The position numbers and the translations under genes were made by a program. This document shows positions 26,190-35,132 of a stretch of 64,000 nucleotides of DNA, in pieces. Source of the stretch: UBA4656 sp002405525 (GTDB lineage Bacteria; Pseudomonadota; Gammaproteobacteria; Xanthomonadales; Ahniellaceae). Positions within the stretch are counted from its first letter, which is position 1, and the number at the start of each line of letters is the position of its first letter. The DNA is taken from NCBI GenBank assembly GCA_036723735.1, contig DAIMGT010000010.1:19700-83699 (forward strand). Direction: 5' to 3'. Under the pieces are notes generated by a model that worked only from the letters and a program-made list of their open reading frames with translations, did not search any database and was not told where the DNA came from.

Positions 26190-26266
26190 TGGCGCGCTCG
26201 GCGGGACTCGAACCCACGACCCCAGCCTTCGGAGGGCTGTACTCTATCCAACTGAGCTACGAGCGC
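26190..26266 (-). tRNA. tRNA-Arg (CCG anticodon)
   Basis: On the minus strand a full cloverleaf can be drawn. The acceptor stem is GCGCTCG/CGAGCGC, the D arm is GCTCAGTTGGATAGAGT, the anticodon stem CAGCC/GGCTG closes the loop CTCCGAA (anticodon CCG), and the T arm contains GTGGGTTCGAGTCCCGC. A genome-encoded CCA end is present at 26190-26192. It reads the CGG arginine codon, which is frequent in this GC-rich genome. Confidence 0.95.
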
Positions 26267-26336
26267 GTGGTGGGGATGATACCAGCCCGCGCCGGGCGGG
26301 GCCCACGATGGGCGAGGCCATGGTTGAAGCACTGCC

Positions 26337-27770
26337 TCAGGCCGCCGCCAGCACCTCTGCCGCCGCCTTCTCTCCGGACGAAAGAGCCGCCTCCATGCCC
26401 GGCTCGTCGTATACCGTGTGTTCGCCGGCAAAGCGAATCCAACCCAGCGGCCGATCGGTCCACTCGACGGTGGAGGGCACGCGCCCGGGCGCGATCTCGG
26501 CGTAGGCACCACCGGCCAGCGGATCGCGGCCCCAGGATTTCACTGCCAGCAGCTCCAACGCCCCGGCGGCTGCCGGCCGCTGGCGTTCGATCTCGGTGCG
26601 GATCCAGTGTGCCATCCCGGTGTCGCTGGCCGAGGTGGCGTCCAGTGCGGCCGCCGGCGCTCCGTTGAGCCAGGCAATCAGTCGCTCGATGCGCCCGTCG
26701 GCCCCGGCCACGCCAAAAAGCCGTTCGATGCTGCCGTCGTACCAGGTGGTGACCGGCAAGCCATCGGCCTCCCAGAACGGTCGCAGTGGTCGGAAGTGCG
26801 CGGTCGTGATGGGCGTGTAGCGCCGCGCGCGCCAGGCCTGCGCTTGCGCGGCAGGCGGCGCCGGATCGAAGGCGATGCGTGACAAGGGGCCACAGGGAAG
26901 GGTGATGACCGCAAAGCGCGCGCTGAACGAACGCCCGTCGGCGCAGCGCAGGTTGACGCCGTCGCGGCCGCTCGACGCCGCCACGATCTCGGCCCCCAGC
27001 ACGGGCGGCTGCGCCAGCGCCGCGGCCATCGCGTCCGGCAGGGCCTGGCTGCCCGCCGCGATGCGCAGCGTGCCGCCCGTGCTCTTGCGGCGCAGCGCCT
27101 CGCGGCGCAACACGTCGAGCGCGGACACGCTGCGCAGCCCGCTGTAGTTGGCCGCCACGTCCATCCATCGCAGCGCCTGGTCGCTCCAGCCCGCGGTGGC
27201 GAGATGGTCCCACAGCGCGACATCGAGCGCGGCATGCGCGACGTCGAGCCAGGCCAGTGCATCGGGCAGCCTTGCCGCCTCCGGACCCAGCGCGGCCGCC
27301 AGGAGCCCGGGCGGCGGAATGGCACGCTCGCGTCCCGCGAGCGGATTGCGTGGATCGCTCGCCCACTGGTCCGAACGCACCAGACCGTCCCGCAGTGCGA
27401 GCAGCGTTGGCGGTGCCGCCGGAGGTGTTGCGCCCGGGGTGGGACGAATCGGGGCTGGACCCGAGGGCTCGACGGCGATCCCGAGCCGCTTGGCGTGGGC
27501 GAACACGCGTGCGTAGCTCGACCCGACCTCGACTCCGCCCAGTTCGAAACGCCGGCCGCCGCGCGTGACCGTCAAGAGCCGCCCGCCGACGCGCGAAGCG
27601 GCCTCCAGCACGCGTACCCGCAGGCCGGCGCCTTCGAGCACATGCGCGCAGGCCAGGCCGGCGAGCCCGGCGCCGACCACCAGCGCGTCGAACGGCGGCT
27701 CGGCGGCGGCGCGGGAGCGGGGAGCGACCACGGACAGCGCCGCGCCGAACAGGAAAGTCCGTCTCTTCAT
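26337..27770 (-). CDS. Exported flavin amine oxidase
   Basis: The 477-residue protein is a FAD-dependent amine oxidase of the monoamine-oxidase/phytoene-desaturase fold. It starts MKRRTFLFGAAL, a twin-arginine-like export signal. The FAD-binding GxGxxG is in VVGAGLAGLACAHVLEGAG near residue 33, followed by SRVGGRLLT. The C-terminal FAD block is IRFAGEHTVYDEPGMEAAL. It is the third gene of a minus-strand operon after the DUF1838 and TonB receptor genes, so it probably oxidises the compound imported there or a periplasmic derivative. The substrate is unknown. Confidence 0.85.
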   Translation of the reverse strand: MKRRTFLFGAALSVVAPRSRAAAEPPFDALVVGAGLAGLACAHVLEGAGLRVRVLEAASRVGGRLLTVTRGGRRFELGGVEVGSSYARVFAHAKRLGIAVEPSGPAPIRPTPGATPPAAPPTLLALRDGLVRSDQWASDPRNPLAGRERAIPPPGLLAAALGPEAARLPDALAWLDVAHAALDVALWDHLATAGWSDQALRWMDVAANYSGLRSVSALDVLRREALRRKSTGGTLRIAAGSQALPDAMAAALAQPPVLGAEIVAASSGRDGVNLRCADGRSFSARFAVITLPCGPLSRIAFDPAPPAAQAQAWRARRYTPITTAHFRPLRPFWEADGLPVTTWYDGSIERLFGVAGADGRIERLIAWLNGAPAAALDATSASDTGMAHWIRTEIERQRPAAAGALELLAVKSWGRDPLAGGAYAEIAPGRVPSTVEWTDRPLGWIRFAGEHTVYDEPGMEAALSSGEKAAAEVLAAA

Positions 27771-27869
27771 GCCCGTCGTCCCGGCGCCGCACAGCGGCGC
27801 GCCGCGAGAAGAAAGGGCCGGCAGGATCACCCCCGCCGGCCCCGCGTGCCCCGACCAGGGAGCGCGTGA

Positions 27870-30317
27870 TCAGAAGCGGTAGGTGACGTTGAACCCGTAC
27901 ATCCGTGGCCGCGGCGCGGTGATCGCGAAGTCGCGTACGTTGGTGGATACCCGCGCCGGTGCCGGCGGCGGCAGGATGTTCGGAATCGAGATGAAGGCCG
28001 CCGGGTTGACGTAGCGGAGGATGTCCTCTGCCGTGTCCTCGTCGGTGGCGTTGTTGACCCACAGGGTCCAGCGCCAGTTCCGGCTCACATCGATACCGAA
28101 ACGCAGGTTCAGGACGGTGCTCGCGCCGGTCTCGGCAAGATTGTCGACCTGGGTGAAGCGGGTCGACTCGTAGCTGATGTCGCCGTTGGCGAACCAGCCC
28201 CAGCCGTTGCCGAACTCGCCGTTCCAGGTCAGTCCGAACGCGGCCTGGTTCTTCGGCACCCGGGGTAGCACGTTGCCGGCGGCGTTGGCGCAGGGATCGG
28301 CCAGGTTCGGAACCGGCACGTTGCAGAACAAGTCCGCCTGGTCCTGGCTGATGAAGTCGCGGATCTCGGCGTCGTTGTAGGAATAGGAGAAGTTCGCCAG
28401 CAGCGCCGGCGAGATCACCCACTGGCCCTCGATCTCCAGGCCGCGGATCCGCGACTCGCCGATGTTGGTGGTGAACGAGGTCAGGAACGGATTGTTGTTG
28501 ACCAGGAAAACCGAGCGCGACTCGGTGAGTTGCTGGTTCTCCCAATCAATCCAGAACAGGTTCGCGTTCAGCCGCAGGGTGTCGTCCAGCAGGTCGCTCT
28601 TCAGGCCCAGCTCGTAGTTCCAGGCCTCTTCTTCGGCGAACGAGGTCAGGCCCTCGCTGACCAGCAGCGCGCGGCTGTCGTCGCGCAGGTCGGCGCGCTG
28701 CACGTCGGTGTTGAAGCCGCCCGGCTTGGTGCCCTTGGAGGCCAGGCCGTAGAGTTGCACGTCGTCGGTCATCTGGTACGACAGGGTGACGCGCGGCGTG
28801 GTGGAGGTGAACTCCTCCTGCAGCAGGAAGGTGCGGGTGAAGGTGCGCGGCGGCGGCGGGGTGGTGACCAGCCGAGAGTCGGTGCCGCCCGCGGTGATCT
28901 CGTCCTTCGCGTAGCGGATCTCGAACGAAGTCGACCACTGGTCGTCGATCTTCCATTCCACGAAGCCGTAGACAGCCCGGTTCTCGATGTCGCCAATCGG
29001 ATCGGTCCGGTTCGGCACCACCGGGGCGCGCACGCTGGCCGGCGGCACGTTGAAATTGGTCAGCGCGCCGTTGAAGCCCGGACCGCGGGTCTCGGCGTAA
29101 TGGTAGGCGCCGACGATGGCGTAAACCGGGGCGGTGGTGTCGGTGGTGATGCGCAGGTCCTGCGACCAGTCGTAGGTCTTGCCGCGCCCGAAGGTCTCGA
29201 AACCGCCGCCGAAGCCGCGGATTTCCGAGTAGTCCTGGTCGACCGCAGTGTACTCGTCGGTTTCGTTGTAGGCCGAGGTGGAGGTCAGGGTCCAGCCGTT
29301 GCCGAAGGTCCAGTCGGCCACCACGCTGGTGCGCAGGTTGTCGCGCTTGAGTCCGGCGCCATAGCCGGCGAGGTCATAGTCCGGCGTGTTGATCGGGAAC
29401 TCGCTGGGCGTCGCCGGAATGCCGCAGAAATAGCCGCGGGTACGGGTACGGCCGAGCGGGAAGCCGGAGCCGGGTGCGGCGCCGATGATCTCGGGAAGGA
29501 AGCAGTTGTTGAGCGCGCTGCCTTGGCGGCGGATCGGGAAGTGCTGGTCGCGGTTCTGCTGGTAGCCGAGCCGCGCGAGGACTTCGAAGTTGTCCAGTGG
29601 CTTGAAGAGCAGCGAGGACAGCATGCCGGTGGTCTTGGTCCCGCCGATGTTCTCGGCGTTCGCCACCGGATTGAAGAACAAGCCGTCGGTCTCGTCATAA
29701 ACCGCGCCGATGTCGAAGGACAGCAGGTCCTCGACGATCGGGCCGGAGTAGAAGCCGGTCAGCTTGCGCTGGCCGTCACTGCCGCCGCCGAGCGTGAACT
29801 TGCCGGTGGCGTCGTTGCCGGGACGGCGGGTGACGAAATTGACCGCACCGGAGAAGGTGCGCCGACCGAACGCCGCCGACTGCGGGCCGCGGATGACCTC
29901 GACGCGTTCCAGGTTCTCCAGCCCGTAGCCCGAGATGTCGCCCTGCACGTAAACGCCATCGATGAAGAACGACGCATTCGGTTCGCCCTGGATGTTGGAC
30001 ATGCCGCGGATCACCGGCCGGTCCCCGTCGCGACCGAAGGCCGAGCGGAACGAGAAACTCGGAGCGAACGCCGCGATATCGCGCACGTCGGCAAAGCCCT
30101 TTTCCTCGATCGTGTCGGCAGTGATGGCGGTGATCGGCAGCGGGACCTTCTGCAGTTCCTCGTCCACCCGGCGCGCTGTGACGGTGACCGTCTCCAGCGC
30201 TTTGGTCTCCTCGGACTGCGGCCCCGGATCGGCGGCCGGCCGCGGCGCGGCGGAGGCGGTGCCGCTCAGGGCAGTGGCGATGGCGAGTGCGAGAAGGCGG
30301 CGGGTCGGCTGGGTCAT
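27870..30317 (-). CDS. TonB-dependent outer-membrane receptor
   Basis: This 815-residue receptor should import a bulky or scarce compound across the outer membrane. It has a signal peptide (to about residue 23, SGTASAA), a TonB box ETVTVTA near residue 40, a plug domain with ASFFIDGVYVQGDISGYGLENLE (read in two parts) and VEVIRGPQSAAFGRRTFSGAVNF, and a 22-strand barrel ending in the aromatic YRF. It belongs to the type common in sphingomonads and related gammaproteobacteria for xenobiotic or natural-product uptake. It lies in an operon between DUF1838 and the amine oxidase. Confidence 0.93.
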   Translation of the reverse strand: MTQPTRRLLALAIATALSGTASAAPRPAADPGPQSEETKALETVTVTARRVDEELQKVPLPITAITADTIEEKGFADVRDIAAFAPSFSFRSAFGRDGDRPVIRGMSNIQGEPNASFFIDGVYVQGDISGYGLENLERVEVIRGPQSAAFGRRTFSGAVNFVTRRPGNDATGKFTLGGGSDGQRKLTGFYSGPIVEDLLSFDIGAVYDETDGLFFNPVANAENIGGTKTTGMLSSLLFKPLDNFEVLARLGYQQNRDQHFPIRRQGSALNNCFLPEIIGAAPGSGFPLGRTRTRGYFCGIPATPSEFPINTPDYDLAGYGAGLKRDNLRTSVVADWTFGNGWTLTSTSAYNETDEYTAVDQDYSEIRGFGGGFETFGRGKTYDWSQDLRITTDTTAPVYAIVGAYHYAETRGPGFNGALTNFNVPPASVRAPVVPNRTDPIGDIENRAVYGFVEWKIDDQWSTSFEIRYAKDEITAGGTDSRLVTTPPPPRTFTRTFLLQEEFTSTTPRVTLSYQMTDDVQLYGLASKGTKPGGFNTDVQRADLRDDSRALLVSEGLTSFAEEEAWNYELGLKSDLLDDTLRLNANLFWIDWENQQLTESRSVFLVNNNPFLTSFTTNIGESRIRGLEIEGQWVISPALLANFSYSYNDAEIRDFISQDQADLFCNVPVPNLADPCANAAGNVLPRVPKNQAAFGLTWNGEFGNGWGWFANGDISYESTRFTQVDNLAETGASTVLNLRFGIDVSRNWRWTLWVNNATDEDTAEDILRYVNPAAFISIPNILPPPAPARVSTNVRDFAITAPRPRMYGFNVTYRF

Positions 30318-30354
30318 GATCGGGGTCCCTGGGGGCAGGTGGCGGGGAGCGGAT

Positions 30355-31248
30355 TCAACCGCCCGCCCTGGTTTCGGAGTCGGCCGCGGCCGACGCCTTC
30401 TGCTTGAGCTTGCGATAGTAGGTCCAACTGGTCTCGTTCGGCTGCACCCAGGTCTCGGGCGCTGTCGCGTAGGCCGGATAGGTGGATTCGATGCGCTCGC
30501 GCATGTCCGCCGGCAACTCGCCGACCCCCGCCAGCTTGTGGCCCTGGGCGATGTACAGCAGGTTCCCCGACGCGGCGCCCATCTTCATCCACGGCAACCA
30601 GGGCCCGATGCGCGTCCAGCCGTAGCTGGCCGGGGCGTTCTTCACCGCCGGGTCGTCGATCGCCGCCCGCCGGGTGAAGAACATGAAGTGCTCCGATCCC
30701 ATGTACAGCTCGCCGCTGGACTCCTCGGGAAAATCCTCTGGCTGCAGCGGATTGGGATAGGTCAGCGGAACGTTGAAGGTCATCATCAGGTCCCCGCCCG
30801 CGCTCTCCCAGGGCAGGATGTTGGGCGAGCCGTCGCGGCGCGTGGTGCCGAACACGCTGTTCACCGGGTCGTTCGCCACGTGGACGACGTCCACCCGCTT
30901 GCCGTTGAAGGGGTTGTCCCAGGCGTCGATGATCGCTCCGCTCTTGAGGTCGCGGTAGAAGCTCAATTCGCGGGAGATGAAGCGCCACGAACCGTCTTCC
31001 ATCGCCTCCATCCGGCAGATGTTGTAGCCCTCGAAACCCATGATGGCGGCAGGTGCCTTGCCGGGCAGCTGGGCGAAGATCGTGCCCTTCCACCAGGTGA
31101 CGACGTGCTCGGCGGGATCCAGCGAGCAGCGCATCTTGGCTAGTGCGGTCAGATTGTCCTCGGCCCTGCCCAGATCGAGTGCGGTCGCGGGCTGGACCGT
31201 CGCCAAGGCGAGCGCGATGCCGGCCAGACCAGGATGGAGCAACGCCAT
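30355..31248 (-). CDS. Exported DUF1838-family protein
   Basis: The 297-residue protein has a signal peptide ending near ATA (residue 23). It then has a domain I assign to DUF1838 from WWKGTIFAQLPGK, MGFEGYNICRME and SRELSFYRDLKSG. The function of this family is unknown; members occur near TonB receptors and catabolic genes. It is the first gene of the operon that continues with the receptor and the amine oxidase. A GntR-type operator lies about 43 bases upstream of its start. Confidence 0.65.
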   Translation of the reverse strand: MALLHPGLAGIALALATVQPATALDLGRAEDNLTALAKMRCSLDPAEHVVTWWKGTIFAQLPGKAPAAIMGFEGYNICRMEAMEDGSWRFISRELSFYRDLKSGAIIDAWDNPFNGKRVDVVHVANDPVNSVFGTTRRDGSPNILPWESAGGDLMMTFNVPLTYPNPLQPEDFPEESSGELYMGSEHFMFFTRRAAIDDPAVKNAPASYGWTRIGPWLPWMKMGAASGNLLYIAQGHKLAGVGELPADMRERIESTYPAYATAPETWVQPNETSWTYYRKLKQKASAAADSETRAGG

Positions 31249-31290
31249 GGAAATCCTCCGTGCGGACGCGGTTTGCCGCCGTCAGTCGAA

Positions 31291-31314
31291 ATGACATATC
31301 GTTATAACATTAGG
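31291..31314. promoter_or_regulatory. Putative GntR operator, copy 1
   Basis: ATGACATATCGTTATAACAT plus TAGG matches 17 of 24 positions with the site in front of the GntR gene at 52798-52821, including the shared core GTTATA-R-CATTA. It lies in the 249-base divergent region between the DUF1838 operon and the methyltransferase gene, so it could control both. Confidence 0.55.
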
Positions 31315-31497
31315 CGTTTTGTAGCAGCCGTTCACCCGCTTTGCATGTTGCGACGCAGCAGGTGGCCGTGATCCGCGATCGGGATCCATGCGTCCGGGCT
31401 CGCGCTGCCGCATGATGACCCCGCTGCGGCTGCGCAGTCGGCATTCGCGGCAGGGACGGGCTGCCCGATTACCATCCCGCTTCTCCGGAGATCTTCG

Positions 31498-32685
31498 ATG
31501 AGCGTGCGCGAACTTCCCCCCAGCTGGTCCCACGTCGGCCGCCACGGCATGTTCCCTGCGTCCAGCCACGACGATGCGGCCCGTTTCGACTTTCTCGCCA
31601 ACCTGAACGGGTTCCTCAGCGGCCAGGTGCTGCCCAAGGTGCGCGAAGCCTACGAGCAGCGGGCGAGGCCGGCGTTCGAGCAGGCCAACGGACGCCCGCC
31701 GCAGACCCGTCACGAGGTCCGGCGGGCCATGGGTGCCGAGCCGACCTACCAGACCTGGAGCGCCCTGCGCCGTTCGTCGATGGAGATGCGCCAGCAGGCG
31801 GGCCGCTCGCTGGTCCTGCGCCAGTTGGACGTGATCAACCAGCGCGCGGCCGAGATCAACGCCGGGTCGCCGGGCTTGCAGCTCGACCCCTCGGTGAAGG
31901 TGCCGCGCTACGCATCGGCCGTCGACATCCACTGCATGCCCGGCGGATATCACACTGAGCTCGTTCCCGGCGACGTTTCCGCCGGTGCGAACTACGACAG
32001 CGGGATCTTCGCCACCACCGGCGGCATGCTCGGGCGCTTCAACGACGGCGGCGGCCAGGCCGTGGTGGCCTGGTTGCGCCGCGAGCATCCCGACTTCCGT
32101 CCGCGTCGCATCCTCGACATCGGCTGCACCATCGGCCACAACACGGTCCCGCTGGCGCTGGCGTTCCCCGATGCCGAGGTAGTGGCGGTGGACGTCGCCG
32201 CGCCGGTGCTGCGCTACGGGCACGCGCGTGCGAAGTCGATGGGCGCCGGCAACATCACCTTCCGGCAGGCGGACGGCGAGCGACTCGACTATCCCGACGG
32301 CCACTTCGACCTGATCCTGACCAGCATGTTCTGGCACGAGACCAGCGCCACGGCGATGCCGCGCATGCTGCGCGAGATCAATCGCATGCTGTCCCCGGGT
32401 GGACTCACCATCCACCTCGAACAGCCGCAGTACCACGGCATGGACGTCTACGAGCAGTTCATCCGCGACTGGGACGCCTACAACAACAACGAACCGTTCT
32501 GGAGCGTGATGCACGACTACGACCTCAAGGCGATGATGGTCGAGGCCGGCTTCGAGCCTGCGCGATACTTCGAGACCAAGGTGCGCGGGGTGGTCGACCG
32601 CACCATCTTCCCGGAGGCCGGCACCGACAAGGAGGACTATGGCCGGGCCGCGCTGTGGCCCGCCTTCGGCGCCTGGAAGGCATGA
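31498..32685 (+). CDS. SAM-dependent class I methyltransferase
   Basis: The 395-residue protein has an N-terminal helical region of about 165 residues of unknown role. A Rossmann methyltransferase domain follows: motif I is ILDIGCTIGHNTVPLALAFP near residue 205, then EVVAVDVAA and FDLILTSMFWHE. The substrate is not evident. It is the first gene of a plus-strand run and ends four bases inside the next gene (ATGA). The divergent region holds the putative GntR operator. Confidence 0.8.
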   Translation: MSVRELPPSWSHVGRHGMFPASSHDDAARFDFLANLNGFLSGQVLPKVREAYEQRARPAFEQANGRPPQTRHEVRRAMGAEPTYQTWSALRRSSMEMRQQAGRSLVLRQLDVINQRAAEINAGSPGLQLDPSVKVPRYASAVDIHCMPGGYHTELVPGDVSAGANYDSGIFATTGGMLGRFNDGGGQAVVAWLRREHPDFRPRRILDIGCTIGHNTVPLALAFPDAEVVAVDVAAPVLRYGHARAKSMGAGNITFRQADGERLDYPDGHFDLILTSMFWHETSATAMPRMLREINRMLSPGGLTIHLEQPQYHGMDVYEQFIRDWDAYNNNEPFWSVMHDYDLKAMMVEAGFEPARYFETKVRGVVDRTIFPEAGTDKEDYGRAALWPAFGAWKA

Positions 32686-33056
32686 ACGCCAAGCCGATCG
32701 ACCCGCTGGCCCTGGCCAACGCCAAGGCCAAGGGCAAGCGGCCGTACTTCTTCCGCGACCCCGACGTCGAGCGCGTGCTGTCGATCGCGATGGCGATCGC
32801 GATGGAACATGCCGTGCCGCGCCAGCGCCTCGATGCGCTGGAGCGCCTGGTCGAGTCCAAGGGTCTGCTCAGCCGCGCCGAACTTGACGCCTATGCGCCC
32901 GGCCCGGATGCCGAGGCCGAACGCACGCGCTGGATGAAGGAGTACATCGCCCGCGTGCTGCGCATCGTGCAGCAGGAGACCGAGGCCGCCGAGCGCGTCG
33001 CCAGCGGCATCGACCAGCCGATGGAGCAGGTGATGGACGAACTGCGACATTCTTGA
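32682..33056 (+). CDS. Small unrecognised protein coupled to the methyltransferase
   Basis: The 124-residue soluble protein starts MNAKPIDPLALANAKAKGK and is mostly helical with many charged residues. Its middle (LLSRAELDAYAPGPDAEAER) faintly resembles the thiocyanate hydrolase/nitrile hydratase accessory type, but I would not assign that. The ATGA overlap with the methyltransferase suggests that the two products act together. Confidence 0.6.
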   Translation: MNAKPIDPLALANAKAKGKRPYFFRDPDVERVLSIAMAIAMEHAVPRQRLDALERLVESKGLLSRAELDAYAPGPDAEAERTRWMKEYIARVLRIVQQETEAAERVASGIDQPMEQVMDELRHS

Positions 33057-33263
33057 GCCGCCAGCGGCGACCGGCGGACCGGACCCGCGCCCGCCGGTCC
33101 CCGGGCCCGCGCCCGGCCCGCGCCGCAGTGACCGCGCGGCACTCGGCGCGGCGGCAGCGGATGGTCGGGCGATACGGCGACGGACGCCCGCCATCGGTGC
33201 TCAGTCACTCCTCCCGTTACCACAGCCACCGCAACGCCCGCCCCACGCACGGACCCAACGCGA

Positions 33264-33776
33264 ATGACCGACCTGCGCAAGCATCTGCCCATCCTCGCCC
33301 GCCACGAGGGCGTTTGGGACGGCTGGTATCGCTACTACGATCCCCAGGGCAACCGGATCGACGAACACCGGTCGCGGCTGGTCTGCCGTTTTCCGCACGA
33401 CGGCCCCTGGCCCTACCACCAGACCAATCACTATTCCTGGGCGGACGGCCGCACCGAGGTGCGCGACTTTCCCGCCGGTTACCAGTACGGGCGGGTGATC
33501 TTCGACAACGAGCTGATCACCGGCTGGGCGGCCGAGGTCGGCCTCGACGACTTCCACCGTAGCGTCATGTTGTACTGGGTGCGCAAGGGGGAGCCGGACC
33601 TGTGCCTTTACGAGATGATCCAGATCTCCGACTGCGGCCAGCACCGGCACCGCGTCTGGCACTGGTACAAGCAGGGCCGCATCGTGCAGCGCACCCTGAT
33701 CGACGAGACCTTCGTCAGCCGCAACTGGCAGGCGATCTCCGGCCCCAGCTTCGCCGGCGATCCGGTGCCGGCGTAG
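33264..33776 (+). CDS. Calycin-like protein resembling DUF3598
   Basis: The 170-residue protein begins LRKHLPILARHEGVWDGWYR and alternates short polar strands with many Trp and Tyr residues, as expected for a small beta-barrel (lipocalin-like). The opening block resembles DUF3598, a family best known from cyanobacteria; the assignment is tentative. A ligand-binding or isomerase-like role for the imported compound is conceivable. It lies between the methyltransferase pair and the nitrilase-like gene. Confidence 0.55.
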   Translation: MTDLRKHLPILARHEGVWDGWYRYYDPQGNRIDEHRSRLVCRFPHDGPWPYHQTNHYSWADGRTEVRDFPAGYQYGRVIFDNELITGWAAEVGLDDFHRSVMLYWVRKGEPDLCLYEMIQISDCGQHRHRVWHWYKQGRIVQRTLIDETFVSRNWQAISGPSFAGDPVPA

Positions 33777-33980
33777 CGGCGATGGCGACCGACCCATGGT
33801 GGGCGCCAGTCACCAGCATCCGGCTCGCACGGCCCGCGGCTGGCCGGTCGCCCTCGCCTGTCCGCCGCGAGCCGGCTGCCGCCGGGCCCGACCCGCGATC
33901 ATCCCGCGAGCGCCCGCCCGATCCGCCCGGTGCGCTCCGTCCGGCTGGCGCGTTCCCTACATTCCTGCGAGGCCCTGACG

Positions 33981-35108
33981 ATGTCGAGTGAACGACGTGA
34001 TTTCCTTCTGGGGGCGGCCGGGCTGGCCGCGTTCGGCACGCTCGCCTCCAGGGCCGGCGAAGCGGCGATGGGCAAGGGGCCGGACGCGCTAGGGCTGCGT
34101 GACGACGGTACCTACGACACGGTCGAGTTGGCCAAGCCGGCGTGGACGCTCGGGGTGATGCAGTCGCGGGTGCGCACCTTCGACGCCGATGACTGGAAGG
34201 CAGGCCTGCAGTCGAACCTCGACCACATGCTGACCCTGATCGACAAGGCGTTCTACTACGGCGCGCGGCCCGACCTGCTGTTCTTCCACGAGTTCCCACT
34301 CTCGGGCTGGCGCCGCTGGACGCGCGAGGAAGTGCTGCGTTTCGCGATCGAGATCCCGGGCCCGGAAACGGAAGCCATCGCGAAGAAGGCGCGAGAGTAC
34401 GGCGCCTGGATCGTGTTCGGCGCCTACGCCCGCGACAAGGACTGGCCGGGGCACGTGCTGTCGATCACCAGCGTGATGAGTGATCGCGGCGAGATCGTCG
34501 ACAAGCACTGGAAGGCGCGCAACATCAAGGGCGTTTTTCCGGGCTTCGAGCTGTTCACCACCACCGTGTACGACGTGCTCGACCGCTACGTGGAGATGTA
34601 CGGGCGCGACGCCGTCATCCCCGTCACGCGCACGCCGTTGGGCAACCTGTGCACCAGTTCCATTCAGCGCGAACCCGAGCTCTTCCGCGCCATGGCCTTC
34701 AAGGGCGCGGAAGTGATCCTTCGCACCGCTTCCGGCGGCTTCACGCCGATGGACATCGCCGCGACCAGCCTCTATAACGGCACCTACACCGCGATCGTCA
34801 ACAACTCGGTGTCGCCCGACAACGGCCTGTTCTTCGACGACGCCGGCAGCGGCGGCACCGCGGTCTACGGCCCCGACGGCCGCGCCATCGCGGAAGCCGA
34901 CGGCAAGGAGGAGCAGCTCGTCGTCGCGCGCATCCCGATCGCCGATCTGCGCGCGCGCAAGCGCCAGCCGGTGGTCCACATGGACCTGTACCGCGACGTC
35001 TTCGACGCGTATCGCAGCCGGTACGCGCCCAACCTGTGGGCCGAGCGCGTGCCGGACTCGCTGGAGGACGCGGCCGTCTTCCTCAAGGACAAGTCGCGCT
35101 GGCGCTGA
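33981..35108 (+). CDS. Exported nitrilase-fold (carbon-nitrogen hydrolase) protein with altered active-site elbow
   Basis: The 375-residue protein starts MSSERRDFLLGAAGLAAFG, a twin-arginine signal. The nitrilase fold is clear: Glu104 in FFHEFPLSG, Lys178 in KHWKARN, and the elbow region NLCTSSIQREPELFRAMAFK followed by GAEVILR. In ordinary members the nucleophilic Cys sits six residues before the conserved Pro-Glu; here that position is Ser226, while Cys224 is two residues earlier. Either the spacing has shifted or the protein is not a standard amidase. It is convergent with the CpcT-like gene. Confidence 0.8.
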   Translation: MSSERRDFLLGAAGLAAFGTLASRAGEAAMGKGPDALGLRDDGTYDTVELAKPAWTLGVMQSRVRTFDADDWKAGLQSNLDHMLTLIDKAFYYGARPDLLFFHEFPLSGWRRWTREEVLRFAIEIPGPETEAIAKKAREYGAWIVFGAYARDKDWPGHVLSITSVMSDRGEIVDKHWKARNIKGVFPGFELFTTTVYDVLDRYVEMYGRDAVIPVTRTPLGNLCTSSIQREPELFRAMAFKGAEVILRTASGGFTPMDIAATSLYNGTYTAIVNNSVSPDNGLFFDDAGSGGTAVYGPDGRAIAEADGKEEQLVVARIPIADLRARKRQPVVHMDLYRDVFDAYRSRYAPNLWAERVPDSLEDAAVFLKDKSRWR

Positions 35109-35132
35109 GCGGGCCCACGCGGTGCTCGGCGC